Assembly: GCA_963828825.1 (NCBI GenBank)
Contig: CAWHGF010000001.1
Coordinates: 124,001 to 188,000, forward strand
Length of the DNA stretch: 64,000 nucleotides
Direction of reading: 5' to 3'
DNA from: Bog-473 sp963828825
Lineage (GTDB): Bacteria > Actinomycetota > Acidimicrobiia > Acidimicrobiales > RAAP-2
The notes beneath the pieces are model-generated. The model was not told the origin of the DNA. It saw only the letters and a list, made by a program, of their open reading frames with translations, and searched no databases. Every line of letters begins with the position of its first letter. Position 1 is the first letter of the stretch. The translations under genes and the position numbers were made by a program. Shown one piece after another: positions 51,682 to 60,073 of the stretch.

Positions 51682-52872
51682 ATGACGATGACCGACGTCT
51701 ACTACGACCCCTACGACAGACAGATCGATTCGGATCCCTATCCGATCTATGCCCGCCTCAGAGAAGAAGCGCCGCTGTATTACAACAAAGAACAGGATTT
51801 CTACGCGGTCAGTCGCTTCGAAGACGTCCAGCGCGGGCTCCTCGACCGGCAGACTTTCAGTTCGGCTCGTGGCTCTGTACTCGAGTTCATCAAGGCGAAT
51901 ATCGAGATACCGCCCGGGATTGTGATCTTCGAAGATCCTCCACTGCACGATGTCCATCGCGGTCTGCTGTCCCGAGTGTTCACCCCGAAGAAGATGCTCG
52001 CACTTGAGCACAAGGTCCGAGAGTTCTGTGGGCGCGTTCTCGACCCACTCGTCGGTGCGGGTCGTCTCGACTTCGTCGCCGATCTCGGGGAACACATTCC
52101 GATGCGTACGATTGGCATGCTCCTTGGGGTCCCCGAATCCGACCAAGAGGAAGCCCGCGACCGCGCCAACGCCTCGCTGCGCACCGACCCGGGCAAGCCG
52201 ATGGAGGTATCGGCAGACAACATTGGGCAAGCCGATTTCTTCTCCGACTACATCGACTGGCGGGCGAACCATCCCTCCGACGACTTGATGTCGGAATTGT
52301 TGTTCGTCGAATTCGAAGACGAGCACGGGACCACGCGAAAGCTGACTCGCGACGAAGTTCTGATGTACGTGAGCGTGATCTCCGGCGCCGGCAACGAGAC
52401 CACGAATCGCCTCATTGGCTGGATGGGCAAGGTGCTCGCTGAGCACCCTGACCAACGTCGCGAGCTGGTAGAGGACCGCTCCCTCGTCCCCAATGCCATC
52501 GAGGAGCTCTTGCGCTTTGAGCCACCCACGCCGCACGTCGCCCGCTACGTCGCGGATGAGGTCGAACTGTACGACCAGATCGTGCCGGCCGGCAGCGCCA
52601 TCCTCTGTCTTACGGGGTCCGCCAACCGGGACGGCGACAAATACGAGGATCCCGATCGTTTTGACATCCACCGCAACGTCAGTCAGCACCTCACATTCGG
52701 CTATGGCATTCACTTCTGTCTGGGCGCCGCGCTGGCGCGGATGGAGGGCCGCGTCACTCTCGACGAAGTCCTGACGCGCTTTCCCGAATGGGAGGTCGAT
52801 TGGGAGAACATCCGGCGAGCTCCCACGTCGACCGTGCGGGGTTGGGATTCTCTTCCGGTCACCACCCCCTGA
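51682..52872 (+). CDS. Cytochrome P450
   Basis: Soluble bacterial P450 of about 396 residues. I-helix oxygen site SGAGNETTNRLIGW, ExxR in IEELLRFEPPT, and heme loop FGYGIHFCLGAALARMEG with the Cys ligand are all intact. ATG 51682 has GGGAG eight bases upstream; a GTG at 51643 in the same frame gives 13 extra residues. Needs a ferredoxin and reductase not encoded nearby. Neighbours (SDR, DapB-like reductase, SnoaL-like protein, TetR) suggest catabolism of a terpenoid, steroid or similar hydrophobic compound. Confidence 0.9.
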   Translation: MTMTDVYYDPYDRQIDSDPYPIYARLREEAPLYYNKEQDFYAVSRFEDVQRGLLDRQTFSSARGSVLEFIKANIEIPPGIVIFEDPPLHDVHRGLLSRVFTPKKMLALEHKVREFCGRVLDPLVGAGRLDFVADLGEHIPMRTIGMLLGVPESDQEEARDRANASLRTDPGKPMEVSADNIGQADFFSDYIDWRANHPSDDLMSELLFVEFEDEHGTTRKLTRDEVLMYVSVISGAGNETTNRLIGWMGKVLAEHPDQRRELVEDRSLVPNAIEELLRFEPPTPHVARYVADEVELYDQIVPAGSAILCLTGSANRDGDKYEDPDRFDIHRNVSQHLTFGYGIHFCLGAALARMEGRVTLDEVLTRFPEWEVDWENIRRAPTSTVRGWDSLPVTTP

Positions 52873-52979
52873 CCGACCACTCATCGTCATAGCCTCAGCG
52901 CGGCGACGGAGATTGTCCGGTGACTAGCCGAACGGCATCCTCCGTCGGCGAATAGGCGAATATCGGGAGGGAGACGTAC

Positions 52980-54077
52980 GTGAACGCTACGAGATACCGC
53001 GTCATCCAGTGGGCGACAGGAAACACCGGCCAGCGGGCCCTTCGAGAGGTGATTCGCCATCCCACCCTCGACCTGGTCGGGGTCAGGGTCTACGACCCGG
53101 CGAAAGAGGGCGTCGATGCTGGGGAGCTGTGCGGAGAAGGACCCACCGGCGTCGCAGCCACCACAGACCGAGCGGCGGTTCTCAAGATTGAAGCGGACTG
53201 CTGCATCTACATGCCGCGTGCGACGGGGAGGGGCCAGACCCGGGCTGGCTTGACCGAAGACGAGCTCGTCGAGGACGTGGTCGCATTACTCGGTGCAGGC
53301 ACGAACGTCGTTTCTACCTGCAGCGATCTGTTCGCCCGCGGGGTCCGCTTCAGTAGCGCCAACTTGGCCCGTGTCCATGCGGCCTGCGAGAGTGGCGGCT
53401 CATCGGTTTGGGCAAGCGGGAGTGATCCCGGCTTCGTGACTGAGACCCTCCCCATGGCGCTTTTGTCGATCCAGCGAAAGGTCGACCTGATCGAGATCGA
53501 GGAGTTCGGCGACCTCTCGCATCGGCCGTCGGCCCACATGGTCATGGAGCAGATGAGATTCGGGAAGCCGCTGGCGCAATTCGACCCCGAACGCCGCAAG
53601 AATCACCTTTTCGGTGAGTACCAGCCACCACTCAGTGTGTTGGCCGATTTAGCGGGATTCGAGATCGACGAATGGGTGGGTGAAGGAGGCGTCGCGGCAG
53701 CCAAGGAAGACATGGTGATCGTGGCCGGTGAAATCAAAGCCGGGACTGCGGCAGCGCAGCGGGTTGTCGTCACGGGCCGCAGCAAGGGGACGGATCGCAT
53801 CCGCTTCACGCAGTATGGCTTCGTGGCCATGGACGTCGACCCCGATTGGGGCTTGCAACCCACCGGTTGGCGGATCCGGATCCAGAGTGACGCGCCGATC
53901 GACATGAGCATGCCGTTCCCCGTCCCACTCGATGACCTGGCGTCCTTTGTGCCCGCCTACAACGCCAACGGCCTGGTCAACGCCGTTCCCTACGTGTGTG
54001 GCGCCCAGCCTGGAATGCTCACGACCGTGGACCTCCCGCACATCTTGCCGCGCGGTCCCCGTCCCGTCGGCGATTAA
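52980..54077 (+). CDS. DapB-like NAD(P)-binding oxidoreductase
   Basis: Protein of 365 residues with the dihydrodipicolinate-reductase N-terminal fold: RVIQWATGNTGQRALREVIR binds the dinucleotide and VVSTCSDLFARG resembles the substrate-loop region. It is much longer than DapB (about 250), belonging to the group of related proteins common in mycobacteria and near P450/steroid genes, where the reaction is unknown. GTG 52980 has GGGAGGGAG upstream. It is followed after nine bases by the SnoaL-like gene. Confidence 0.8.
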   Translation: MNATRYRVIQWATGNTGQRALREVIRHPTLDLVGVRVYDPAKEGVDAGELCGEGPTGVAATTDRAAVLKIEADCCIYMPRATGRGQTRAGLTEDELVEDVVALLGAGTNVVSTCSDLFARGVRFSSANLARVHAACESGGSSVWASGSDPGFVTETLPMALLSIQRKVDLIEIEEFGDLSHRPSAHMVMEQMRFGKPLAQFDPERRKNHLFGEYQPPLSVLADLAGFEIDEWVGEGGVAAAKEDMVIVAGEIKAGTAAAQRVVVTGRSKGTDRIRFTQYGFVAMDVDPDWGLQPTGWRIRIQSDAPIDMSMPFPVPLDDLASFVPAYNANGLVNAVPYVCGAQPGMLTTVDLPHILPRGPRPVGD

Positions 54078-54086
54078 GTCGATGCG

Positions 54087-54506
54087 ATGAACGAAATACA
54101 ACGTCCGACGGTCAACTTCGCTGAAACTGCAGGACCTCTGACGCGAAGGGTCCTCGAATATGACCAGACCATCAAGCGCCTGCTGGCTGTCAGCGAGAAT
54201 CCGGTCGATTGGACTGCCTTGGCCGAATTCGTCGCCGTCGACGATTTCAAACGGGTAGGTACGTTTCTTGAGGTGCAGGACTGGACCCAGTACACCGAGA
54301 TGCTCACGAGTTGGGCATCGGCCACGGAGTCATTCGAGACCACGGTGCGGCGGATCTCCGAGTTCGGTGCTCTGGTCTATTACGAGATCGAGGAACGCCA
54401 CTTTCGTGGTGATGACATCAACGTCATCAACTCGATGACCGTCTTCGAATTCGATGCGCACGAGAAGATCCGCCGTTTGAATGTCTACCTGCAGCAGGCG
54501 CGCTGA
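54087..54506 (+). CDS. SnoaL/NTF2-like protein
   Basis: Small protein of 139 residues with the alpha-beta cone fold pattern: LLAVSENPVDWTALAEFVA, SFETTVRRISEFGALVYYEIEE and FEFDAHEKIRRLNVYLQ. NTF2-like proteins of this kind act as isomerases, hydrolases or limonene-epoxide-hydrolase-like enzymes. Probably in one transcript with the DapB-like gene, and likely handles an intermediate of the P450 pathway. Catalytic residues cannot be assigned. Confidence 0.75.
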   Translation: MNEIQRPTVNFAETAGPLTRRVLEYDQTIKRLLAVSENPVDWTALAEFVAVDDFKRVGTFLEVQDWTQYTEMLTSWASATESFETTVRRISEFGALVYYEIEERHFRGDDINVINSMTVFEFDAHEKIRRLNVYLQQAR

Positions 54507-54546
54507 CGATAACTCTGGCGACGACTGCTCTTGTCCGTCCTCGGGG

Positions 54547-55137
54547 TCAGGTAGGGAGAGAAAGAAAACGCCGTGCCAGGCGCAGGAGCTCGGCTCGTAC
54601 CAGTTCATCGTCGAGGTCAGCGACGAACGGATGCATGACCGCACCGCTGATGGCAGCGATGAGCATGGCGGTCCGAACTCGGGCTTCTGGCGCCGCATCG
54701 TCTCCGACCAAAATATGACGAAGGCGATGCATGACATCACGGAATTGGTCGTGATCAGCAAAGAAGCCGACGATCACGGGATCGCTGAGAATGGTGCTGG
54801 CACTGCGCCCCCGGTCGATGGCAAGGTCTACGATGCCGGCGATGAGCGAATCACGTGCCCGCTTTGGTGAGGATTCGTTCTCGGCCACCTCAATGACGGC
54901 CTCCAACCTCCTCAGTTCCGACTCGGCGGCGGCCAGGACTATCTCGTCCTTCGACTTGTATTGGTGGTAGACGGCCGCCTTCGTGACGCCGATTTCGTCC
55001 GCGATCATCTGCAGCGACGTTCCTCCAACACCATGCCGAGCAAACAGCTCCAGGGCCGCTGTGATGACACGGGTTTGTGCCGCACTCAACGGAATGGATT
55101 GACTGGCGTTCACCCTTGTGACGCTGGAAGAATTCAC
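54547..55137 (-). CDS. TetR-family transcriptional regulator
   Basis: Regulator of 196 residues. The HTH is ITAALELFARHGVGGTSLQM with GVTKAAVYHQYKSKDEI, followed by a helical ligand domain. It converges on the P450 module, with its end 40 bases from the SnoaL-like gene, and is the likely repressor of that module. Upstream, GCTG and CAGC arms frame its start region (about 55124-55147), a weak autoregulatory site candidate. Confidence 0.87.
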   Translation of the reverse strand: MNSSSVTRVNASQSIPLSAAQTRVITAALELFARHGVGGTSLQMIADEIGVTKAAVYHQYKSKDEIVLAAAESELRRLEAVIEVAENESSPKRARDSLIAGIVDLAIDRGRSASTILSDPVIVGFFADHDQFRDVMHRLRHILVGDDAAPEARVRTAMLIAAISGAVMHPFVADLDDELVRAELLRLARRFLSLPT

Positions 55138-55517
55138 ATTTTCAGCTTAACGTCCGGTGGTCGCCAATCGACTAGAGGGCAATCCTTCATGGTCGACTCC
55201 GGCCGCTGACACAACGAGTTGGCACCTTGTCAGTTTGAGCACCGCCCAGTTCGCAATTTCGGGGCTGGGGATTTTCAGTGAGCACGTCTGGCCAGATTCA
55301 GAGAAGCGTCATCAACGCACTTGGCGAGGCCGTCGAACGACCGCAATGACTGCTCGCGTCGTCACTCGCCCCGCCGACGACGCCCGTCAAACGGACGGAC
55401 CCTGGACACGAAGTCGAGGTCTAGAGGGTTCTTCGAGGCTGGTGTCCTCTACCACCGGGCCTGTCCGTCTATCAGACAGTGGCGGTCGCCACTCCGAGGA
55501 GAGAAACGAGGAAGGCC
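55138..55517. other. Intergenic region without a gene
   Basis: 380 bases between the divergent TetR and NTF2-like genes. It contains an interrupted inverted repeat, CTGACACAA (55206-55214) and TTGTCAG (55227-55233), and no family-like open frame. Confidence 0.5.
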
Positions 55518-55925
55518 ATGACAAGTAAGACCATTGGATCAAAGGCAGATCGGCAGGCGGTTCTAGGCGTCCTCAAGGGCGTGTACGAAGCGTGGGAGGC
55601 GAACGACGCCGAGGCGTTCGTGGCCGACTACCTCGACGACGCCAGCGTGGTCCAACCCGGCGTCTACAAGAAGAACCGCCAAGAGGTCCAGAGCACCATG
55701 GCCGGTGCGTTCGCCGGCCCGCTCAAGGGATCGCGCGTGATCGACCAACCCCAAGACGTCCGCTTCCACAACGAGGACACGGCCATCGTGATCAGCGAGG
55801 GCGGGATCGTTTTTCCCGGACGGAACTCCGTGCCGAGCGAGGGCATGGTCCGGGCCACGTGGGTGCTGGCCAAGCGCGACGGTCGCTGGCTTGTCGCGGC
55901 GTACCACTACAGCGCCGCGAACTAA
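55518..55925 (+). CDS. SgcJ/EcaC-type NTF2-like (DUF4440) protein
   Basis: Protein of 135 residues: GVLKGVYEAWEANDAEAFVA then YLDDASVVQPG, and ATWVLAKRDGRWLVAAYHYS are the DUF4440/SgcJ signature strands. ATG 55518 is preceded by GAGGAAGG. Family members are homodimeric and of unknown function, often near ECF sigma factors, as here (56477). Confidence 0.82.
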   Translation: MTSKTIGSKADRQAVLGVLKGVYEAWEANDAEAFVADYLDDASVVQPGVYKKNRQEVQSTMAGAFAGPLKGSRVIDQPQDVRFHNEDTAIVISEGGIVFPGRNSVPSEGMVRATWVLAKRDGRWLVAAYHYSAAN

Positions 55926-55927
55926 CG

Positions 55928-55982
55928 ATCGGGGTACGAGGCTGCCTCCCTAGTTCTGTGGGAAGCCGCCTCGTTCCCCGAT
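55928..55982. terminator. Long hairpin terminator
   Basis: ATCGGGGTACGAGGC (55928-55942) pairs with GCCTCGTTCCCCGAT (55968-55982) with one mismatch. It starts three bases after the NTF2-like stop. No T-tract, but the stem is strong. Confidence 0.6.
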
Positions 55983-56106
55983 GGGCTGGCCGGATCGAGT
56001 TACGGTCGCCAGCGGGCTTCGGCCGAAATGCCCTGTCCTCCTGGCGCAGCCTTGATCGTCTAGTAGACGTTAGATGTCCGACAAGTAGAGGAAGGAAGTT
56101 CTGACG

Positions 56107-56466
56107 ATGGCGCTGTATGTCGCTTTGTGTTACTACGACCGAGACCGGTACTGGGACGAGCCTCCCGAGACCGAGTTCTCTCCCGAATATACGGAGTTCG
56201 CCCGGCGGGCCACCGAAGCGGGGGTGATGCGCGGCGGTGAGGCGCTTCACCCGGCGACCATGTCGACCACCATCACCGTTTCGGGCGGCAGGGGCGGCGA
56301 CGTGATGTTGACAGACGGTCCGTACGCGGAGGCAAAAGAAGTCCTGGCCGGCTACTTCGTGCTGGAGACGGCCGATCTTGACGAGGCGATCGCCTGGGCG
56401 GTCCAGATCCCAGCCGCTTGGAGGGGCAAGATCGAGCTCCGCCCGATCGCGCCACACCACGCCTAG
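56107..56466 (+). CDS. YCII/DGPF-domain protein
   Basis: Protein of 119 residues with the DGPF-type motif in MLTDGPYAEAKEVLAGYFVLE and the ferredoxin-like YCII fold ending KIELRPIAPHHA. YCII proteins carry a His-Asp pair of unproven hydrolase role. It lies ten bases before an ECF42-type sigma factor; this pairing is a known hallmark of the ECF42 group, whose targets are usually the DGPF genes themselves. Confidence 0.87.
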   Translation: MALYVALCYYDRDRYWDEPPETEFSPEYTEFARRATEAGVMRGGEALHPATMSTTITVSGGRGGDVMLTDGPYAEAKEVLAGYFVLETADLDEAIAWAVQIPAAWRGKIELRPIAPHHA

Positions 56467-56476
56467 GCGTCCGGCC

Positions 56477-57739
56477 GTGGACGCCAGCGCCGCTCTGGTC
56501 GAGGTGCTCAGGGAGGAAGGCCCGAGAGTGCTCGGCACCCTGGTGCGCCAGTTCGGGGACCTGTCGGTGGCCGAGGACGCTCTCTCCGAGGCCACGATCG
56601 CTGCTCTGGGCGCCTGGCCCGCTTCGGGGATCCCGGACAACCCGCGAGCGTGGCTGACCGTGGTTGCCCGGCGCAAGGCGCTCGATCTCCTGAGGCGGGA
56701 GTCGGCGAGGCCCGACAAGGAGACGGCGGCGTTTCGATGGGGAACCGAGGGCGCGAAAGACGAGATGGAGGAGGTGATCGACGCCATGGAGACCGAAAGC
56801 GAGCTACGAGACGACATGCTGCGTCTGATCTTCACCTGTTGCCACCCCGCTCTTGGCCGCGAGGCCCAGGTGGCCTTGGCCTTGCGCACGCTGGCCCGCC
56901 TCGAAGTGGATGCCATCGCCCGAGCCTTCTTGGTGCCCGAGACCACCATGGCCAAGCGCCTGGTACGGGCCAGGTCCAAGATCGCCACCGCCCACATCCC
57001 TTATGCAATTCCTTCCGACGCGGAGCTCCCCGAACGTCTGGCCGCGGTGCTGGCCGTGGTGTACCTGATCGCCACCGAGGCCCACGCCCCGACCGGCGGG
57101 AACGCGGTGGCCCGGGTGGATCTGGAGGCCGAGGCCGTCCGCCTGGCGCGCTTGTTGGTGGAGTTGATGCCCGACGAGCCCGAGGTGCTGTCTTTGCTGG
57201 CTCTGTTGTTGTTCACCTCGGCTCGCACCCCGGCGCGAAACGACGCCGAGGGCCACGTCGTGACGCTCGCCGACCAGGACCGCGGTCGATGGAACCGGGA
57301 GGATATTGCAGAGGGATCTCGGTGGTTGCACCGAGCGGTCGACTGGTCGGGTGGCAAGGCGGGGCCTTACCAGCTTCAGGCTCACCTGGCCGCGGCCCAC
57401 TCCACCGCGACGAGCTGGTCCGAGACCGACTGGGACAAGATCATCGGGCTCTACGACCTTCTCGGGTCGGCCGGAGCCAACCCGGTGGTGGCGCTCAACC
57501 GGGCCGTTGCGGTCACTGAGCGCGACGGGCCCGAGCACGGGCTGGCCGCGCTAGAGGCCATCGTCGGGCTGGAGCGGTCCCATCTCTGGCATGCCGCGCT
57601 GGCCGACAATCTCCGACGGCTTGGCCGGACGCCAGAGGCTGCCGGAGAGCTGGAAACCGCCACCTCGCTGGCGCCCACCGAGGGCGAACGACGTCTGCTT
57701 CTGTCCCGTCTCCTCGACGTGAGGCCCGAGCCCGCCTGA
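56477..57739 (+). CDS. ECF42-type RNA polymerase sigma factor
   Basis: Sigma factor of 420 residues. Region 2 (VLGTLVRQFGDLSVAEDALS) and region 4 (LRTLARLEVDAIARAFLVPE then TTMAKRLVRARSKI) occupy the first 190 residues. A C-terminal extension of about 220 residues with TPR-like helices (HLAAAHSTATSWSETDWDKI, NPVVALNRAVAV, ADNLRRLGRTPEAAGEL) replaces an anti-sigma factor, as known for ECF42 (DUF6596). GTG 56477 is chosen as it leaves ten bases after the YCII stop. It likely activates the YCII gene and itself. Confidence 0.88.
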   Translation: MDASAALVEVLREEGPRVLGTLVRQFGDLSVAEDALSEATIAALGAWPASGIPDNPRAWLTVVARRKALDLLRRESARPDKETAAFRWGTEGAKDEMEEVIDAMETESELRDDMLRLIFTCCHPALGREAQVALALRTLARLEVDAIARAFLVPETTMAKRLVRARSKIATAHIPYAIPSDAELPERLAAVLAVVYLIATEAHAPTGGNAVARVDLEAEAVRLARLLVELMPDEPEVLSLLALLLFTSARTPARNDAEGHVVTLADQDRGRWNREDIAEGSRWLHRAVDWSGGKAGPYQLQAHLAAAHSTATSWSETDWDKIIGLYDLLGSAGANPVVALNRAVAVTERDGPEHGLAALEAIVGLERSHLWHAALADNLRRLGRTPEAAGELETATSLAPTEGERRLLLSRLLDVRPEPA

Positions 57740-57839
57740 CAGATTCCAGGGCCGCAGGTGTCCTCTACTAGTTTCGCCGTTCGTCCTCTTACCAAACGCA
57801 GATCCCGATCTCGGAGATCACATAAGAGAGGAGAAGCAG

Positions 57840-58256
57840 ATGACTGGCAGCATCGCCGAACAGACGATTTCGCAGGAAAAGTACGTGTCCGTGGCCACCT
57901 TCCGCAAGACCGGGGTGGCGGTCGCGACGGCGACCTGGATCGTCCCGCTCAACGGCGGCCGGGTCGGCCTCTTGACCTCCTCGGCCTCCGGCAAGGCCAA
58001 GCGGCTACGGAACAACCCGAGCGTGTCACTGCAGCCGAGTGACGTCCGAGGCCAGGTCAAAGCCGGCACCGCGCCGGTGACCGGCACCGTTGAGCTTGTG
58101 ACCTCCGGTGCGGACTTCGAGGCGCTCACGTCCAAGGTGAAGGCCAAGTACGGCCTGATGGTGCCAATCATGCGGCTGGTGGACAGTGTGCGACACCTGG
58201 GCAAGGGCTCCTTTCCCTATGCCGACACCGGCGTGCTGATAACGCTCCAGGGCTGA
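57840..58256 (+). CDS. PPOX-class (F420/flavin) oxidoreductase
   Basis: Split-barrel protein of 138 residues: EKYVSVATFRKTGVAVATAT, LLTSSASGKAKRLRNNPSVS and LQPSDVRGQVKAGTAPVTG are typical of the PPOX class F420-dependent subfamily of actinobacteria. ATG 57840 has AGAGGAG ten bases upstream. Cofactor (F420 or FMN) is not decidable from sequence alone. Stands 100 bases after the sigma gene. Confidence 0.82.
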   Translation: MTGSIAEQTISQEKYVSVATFRKTGVAVATATWIVPLNGGRVGLLTSSASGKAKRLRNNPSVSLQPSDVRGQVKAGTAPVTGTVELVTSGADFEALTSKVKAKYGLMVPIMRLVDSVRHLGKGSFPYADTGVLITLQG

Positions 58257-58801
58257 TTCCTGCGGCGACCGTCGCGGGCATCAGCGGCCGGCACTGGCAC
58301 GGCCCGCAGGTTCCCGTCCCGGTTGCCCGGTATACGTGAGGACGCCCCGGACGGCAACGGCTGCCGGATCGTGGCGGAGGACATGGCCCCAGTCGCACCC
58401 GCTTGCCGCGTGCACCGGGATAACCAGCCGCGGTGACGGAGCACTCCGGCGAGGTGCATGCCCTGATCGTCGGACCGGTCCCGCTGGCGCGCGAATTGGG
58501 CAGGGGCTGGTTTCGCACCCTTCATCACATCCTCAAATATTGCGACGAAGCGATGGCCAGTGGATGGCGAGCCGCCCCGTGTGTCAGCGAGACCGTGAGA
58601 CGTCACCTCCTCTGGGTATTGGGATGCCGCTGCGATCTCAGCATCAGGCGGCGATGCTGCGTGACAACCATCGGGGAGGGCGGGAATGGCTCGCCGCAGT
58701 AGGAGATAGAAGTTTCGCGTCGGGTCGATGAAATCGGTCGATTCGCTGGCGGGTAGTGGAGTTGTGCCGACGAGACGGTAAGTATACGGTGACGGTTAGT
58801 T
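58257..58801. other. Intergenic region without a supportable gene
   Basis: 545 bases. An open frame at 58433-58702 has no recognisable family pattern, no ribosome site and Cys/Arg-rich composition unlike neighbours. AGTATACGGTGACGGTTAGTT just before the ArsR gene is probably its promoter or operator region. Confidence 0.45.
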
Positions 58802-59119
58802 ATGGCTAACCAATCTGCCGCCTTGTTGGCGTTGGGGGATCCGACCCGCCTGGCGATCGTCGAGCGTCTGGTCGAGCTTCCGCTTGCCGTCGTCGACTTG
58901 GCCAGAGAACTCCCCGTGACCCGGCCGGCCGTTTCCCAGCACCTGCGGATTCTCAAAGACGCTGGGCTCGTGATCGACGAGCGGGCGGGCAACCGCCGCA
59001 TCTACCGGGTCGATCCCGATGCCCTGGCCGCGTTACGTGGTCAGCTCGACCAGTTCTGGGAGAAGGCTCTGGCGGCTTACAAGACGACCGCCGAGCAACG
59101 AGACGAGGAGGAGAAGTAA
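58802..59119 (+). CDS. ArsR-family transcriptional regulator
   Basis: Winged-helix protein of 105 residues: LLALGDPTRLAIVERLVELP, ELPVTRPAVSQHLRILKDAG (recognition helix) and RRIYRVDPDAL (wing). No Cys metal-site motif (CVC) is present, so it is of the non-metal type that usually controls SRPBCC/AHSA1 genes. The next gene's ATG is at its last base (overlapping TAATG), confirming the pairing. Confidence 0.88.
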   Translation: MANQSAALLALGDPTRLAIVERLVELPLAVVDLARELPVTRPAVSQHLRILKDAGLVIDERAGNRRIYRVDPDALAALRGQLDQFWEKALAAYKTTAEQRDEEEK

Positions 59120-59604
59120 TGAGCGAAGAATCGGCAGCGACGTCCGTACAACATTCGGTCGTCGTCAACACGCCCATCGAGAACGCGTTCCGGGTGTTCA
59201 CGCAGGACTTCGGCCGGTTCAAGCCGCCCGAGCACAACATGCTTGGCGTCGAGATCGCCGAGACGGTGTTCGAACCCCGGATAGGTGGCCACCTCTATGA
59301 CCGAGGGGTGGACGGCAGCGAGTGCCGCTGGGCGCGGGTCCTGGCCTATGACCCACCCCACCGCGTGGTCATCAGCTGGGACATCGGTCCGACGTGGCAG
59401 ATCGAGACTGACTCCGACAAGACCAGCGAGGTGGAGGTGCGCTTCGTCGCCGAGGGCCCTGAGCGCACGAGGGTCGAGCTCGAACACCGCCACCTGGACC
59501 GCCACGGTGATGGTTGGCAGGGGGTTCGAGACGGCGTGGACGGCGACCAGGGCTGGCCTTTGTACCTGCGGGGCTTCGCCGCTTTGTTCTCCGAGGAGGG
59601 CTGA
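59119..59604 (+). CDS. SRPBCC/AHSA1-domain protein
   Basis: Protein of 161 residues: HSVVVNTPIENAFRVFTQDF, VFEPRIGGHLYDRGVDGSEC, WARVLAYDPPHRVVISWDI and ERTRVELEHRHLDRHGDGW form the AHSA1 START-like fold. It overlaps the ArsR gene by one base, the common ArsR-AHSA1 pair in actinobacteria. Function of such proteins is unknown; ligand binding is assumed. Confidence 0.87.
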   Translation: MSEESAATSVQHSVVVNTPIENAFRVFTQDFGRFKPPEHNMLGVEIAETVFEPRIGGHLYDRGVDGSECRWARVLAYDPPHRVVISWDIGPTWQIETDSDKTSEVEVRFVAEGPERTRVELEHRHLDRHGDGWQGVRDGVDGDQGWPLYLRGFAALFSEEG

Positions 59605-59605
59605 G

Positions 59606-60058
59606 ATGCCGACATCGACCATCGAGGTTGACCGTCAACCGGACCAGGTGTTCGCCTACGTCACGGACCCGACTCGGTTCGCCGAGTGGCAGAACGGCGT
59701 CGTAGACGGGCACATGGACACGAGCGGCTCTCCGGCTGTGGGCGATCGCTGCGTCATGACAAGGCGGATCGGTTTCGCCCAGCGCGCCTTCACTTCCGAG
59801 GTCACCCACGTCGATACTCCGCATACGTGGGGCGTCCGTGGCATCGACGGGCCGATACGTGCCGTCGTGAGCGTCAGCGTCGAGGACCTCGATGCGGGAC
59901 GGCGCTCAAGAGTCTCCATCGACGTCGCCTTCGAAGGGCACGGTATTGGCAAGCTCATCGTGCCCCTTGTCGTTCGTCCTCAGGCGGCCAAGGAGATGCC
60001 GGCCAACTTGAAGCAGCTGAAGCACCGACTGGAAGGATCGGATGCGTCATCGCGGTAG
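59606..60058 (+). CDS. SRPBCC-family (polyketide cyclase-like) protein
   Basis: Second START-like protein, 150 residues: TIEVDRQPDQVFAYVTDPTR then FAEWQNGV is the Polyketide_cyc2 beginning, and the C-terminal helix is QAAKEMPANLKQLKHRLEG. ATG 59606 is one base after the previous stop with GAGGAGGG upstream, so it is third in the ArsR operon. The last codons converge on the PhyH gene 15 bases away. Confidence 0.85.
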   Translation: MPTSTIEVDRQPDQVFAYVTDPTRFAEWQNGVVDGHMDTSGSPAVGDRCVMTRRIGFAQRAFTSEVTHVDTPHTWGVRGIDGPIRAVVSVSVEDLDAGRRSRVSIDVAFEGHGIGKLIVPLVVRPQAAKEMPANLKQLKHRLEGSDASSR

Positions 60059-60073
60059 AGATTGGATCGCCGG

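Noticed and set aside
58433..58702. Possible 89-residue gene
   Set aside because: No ribosome site, no family resemblance, Cys/Arg-rich translation unlike neighbouring proteins.
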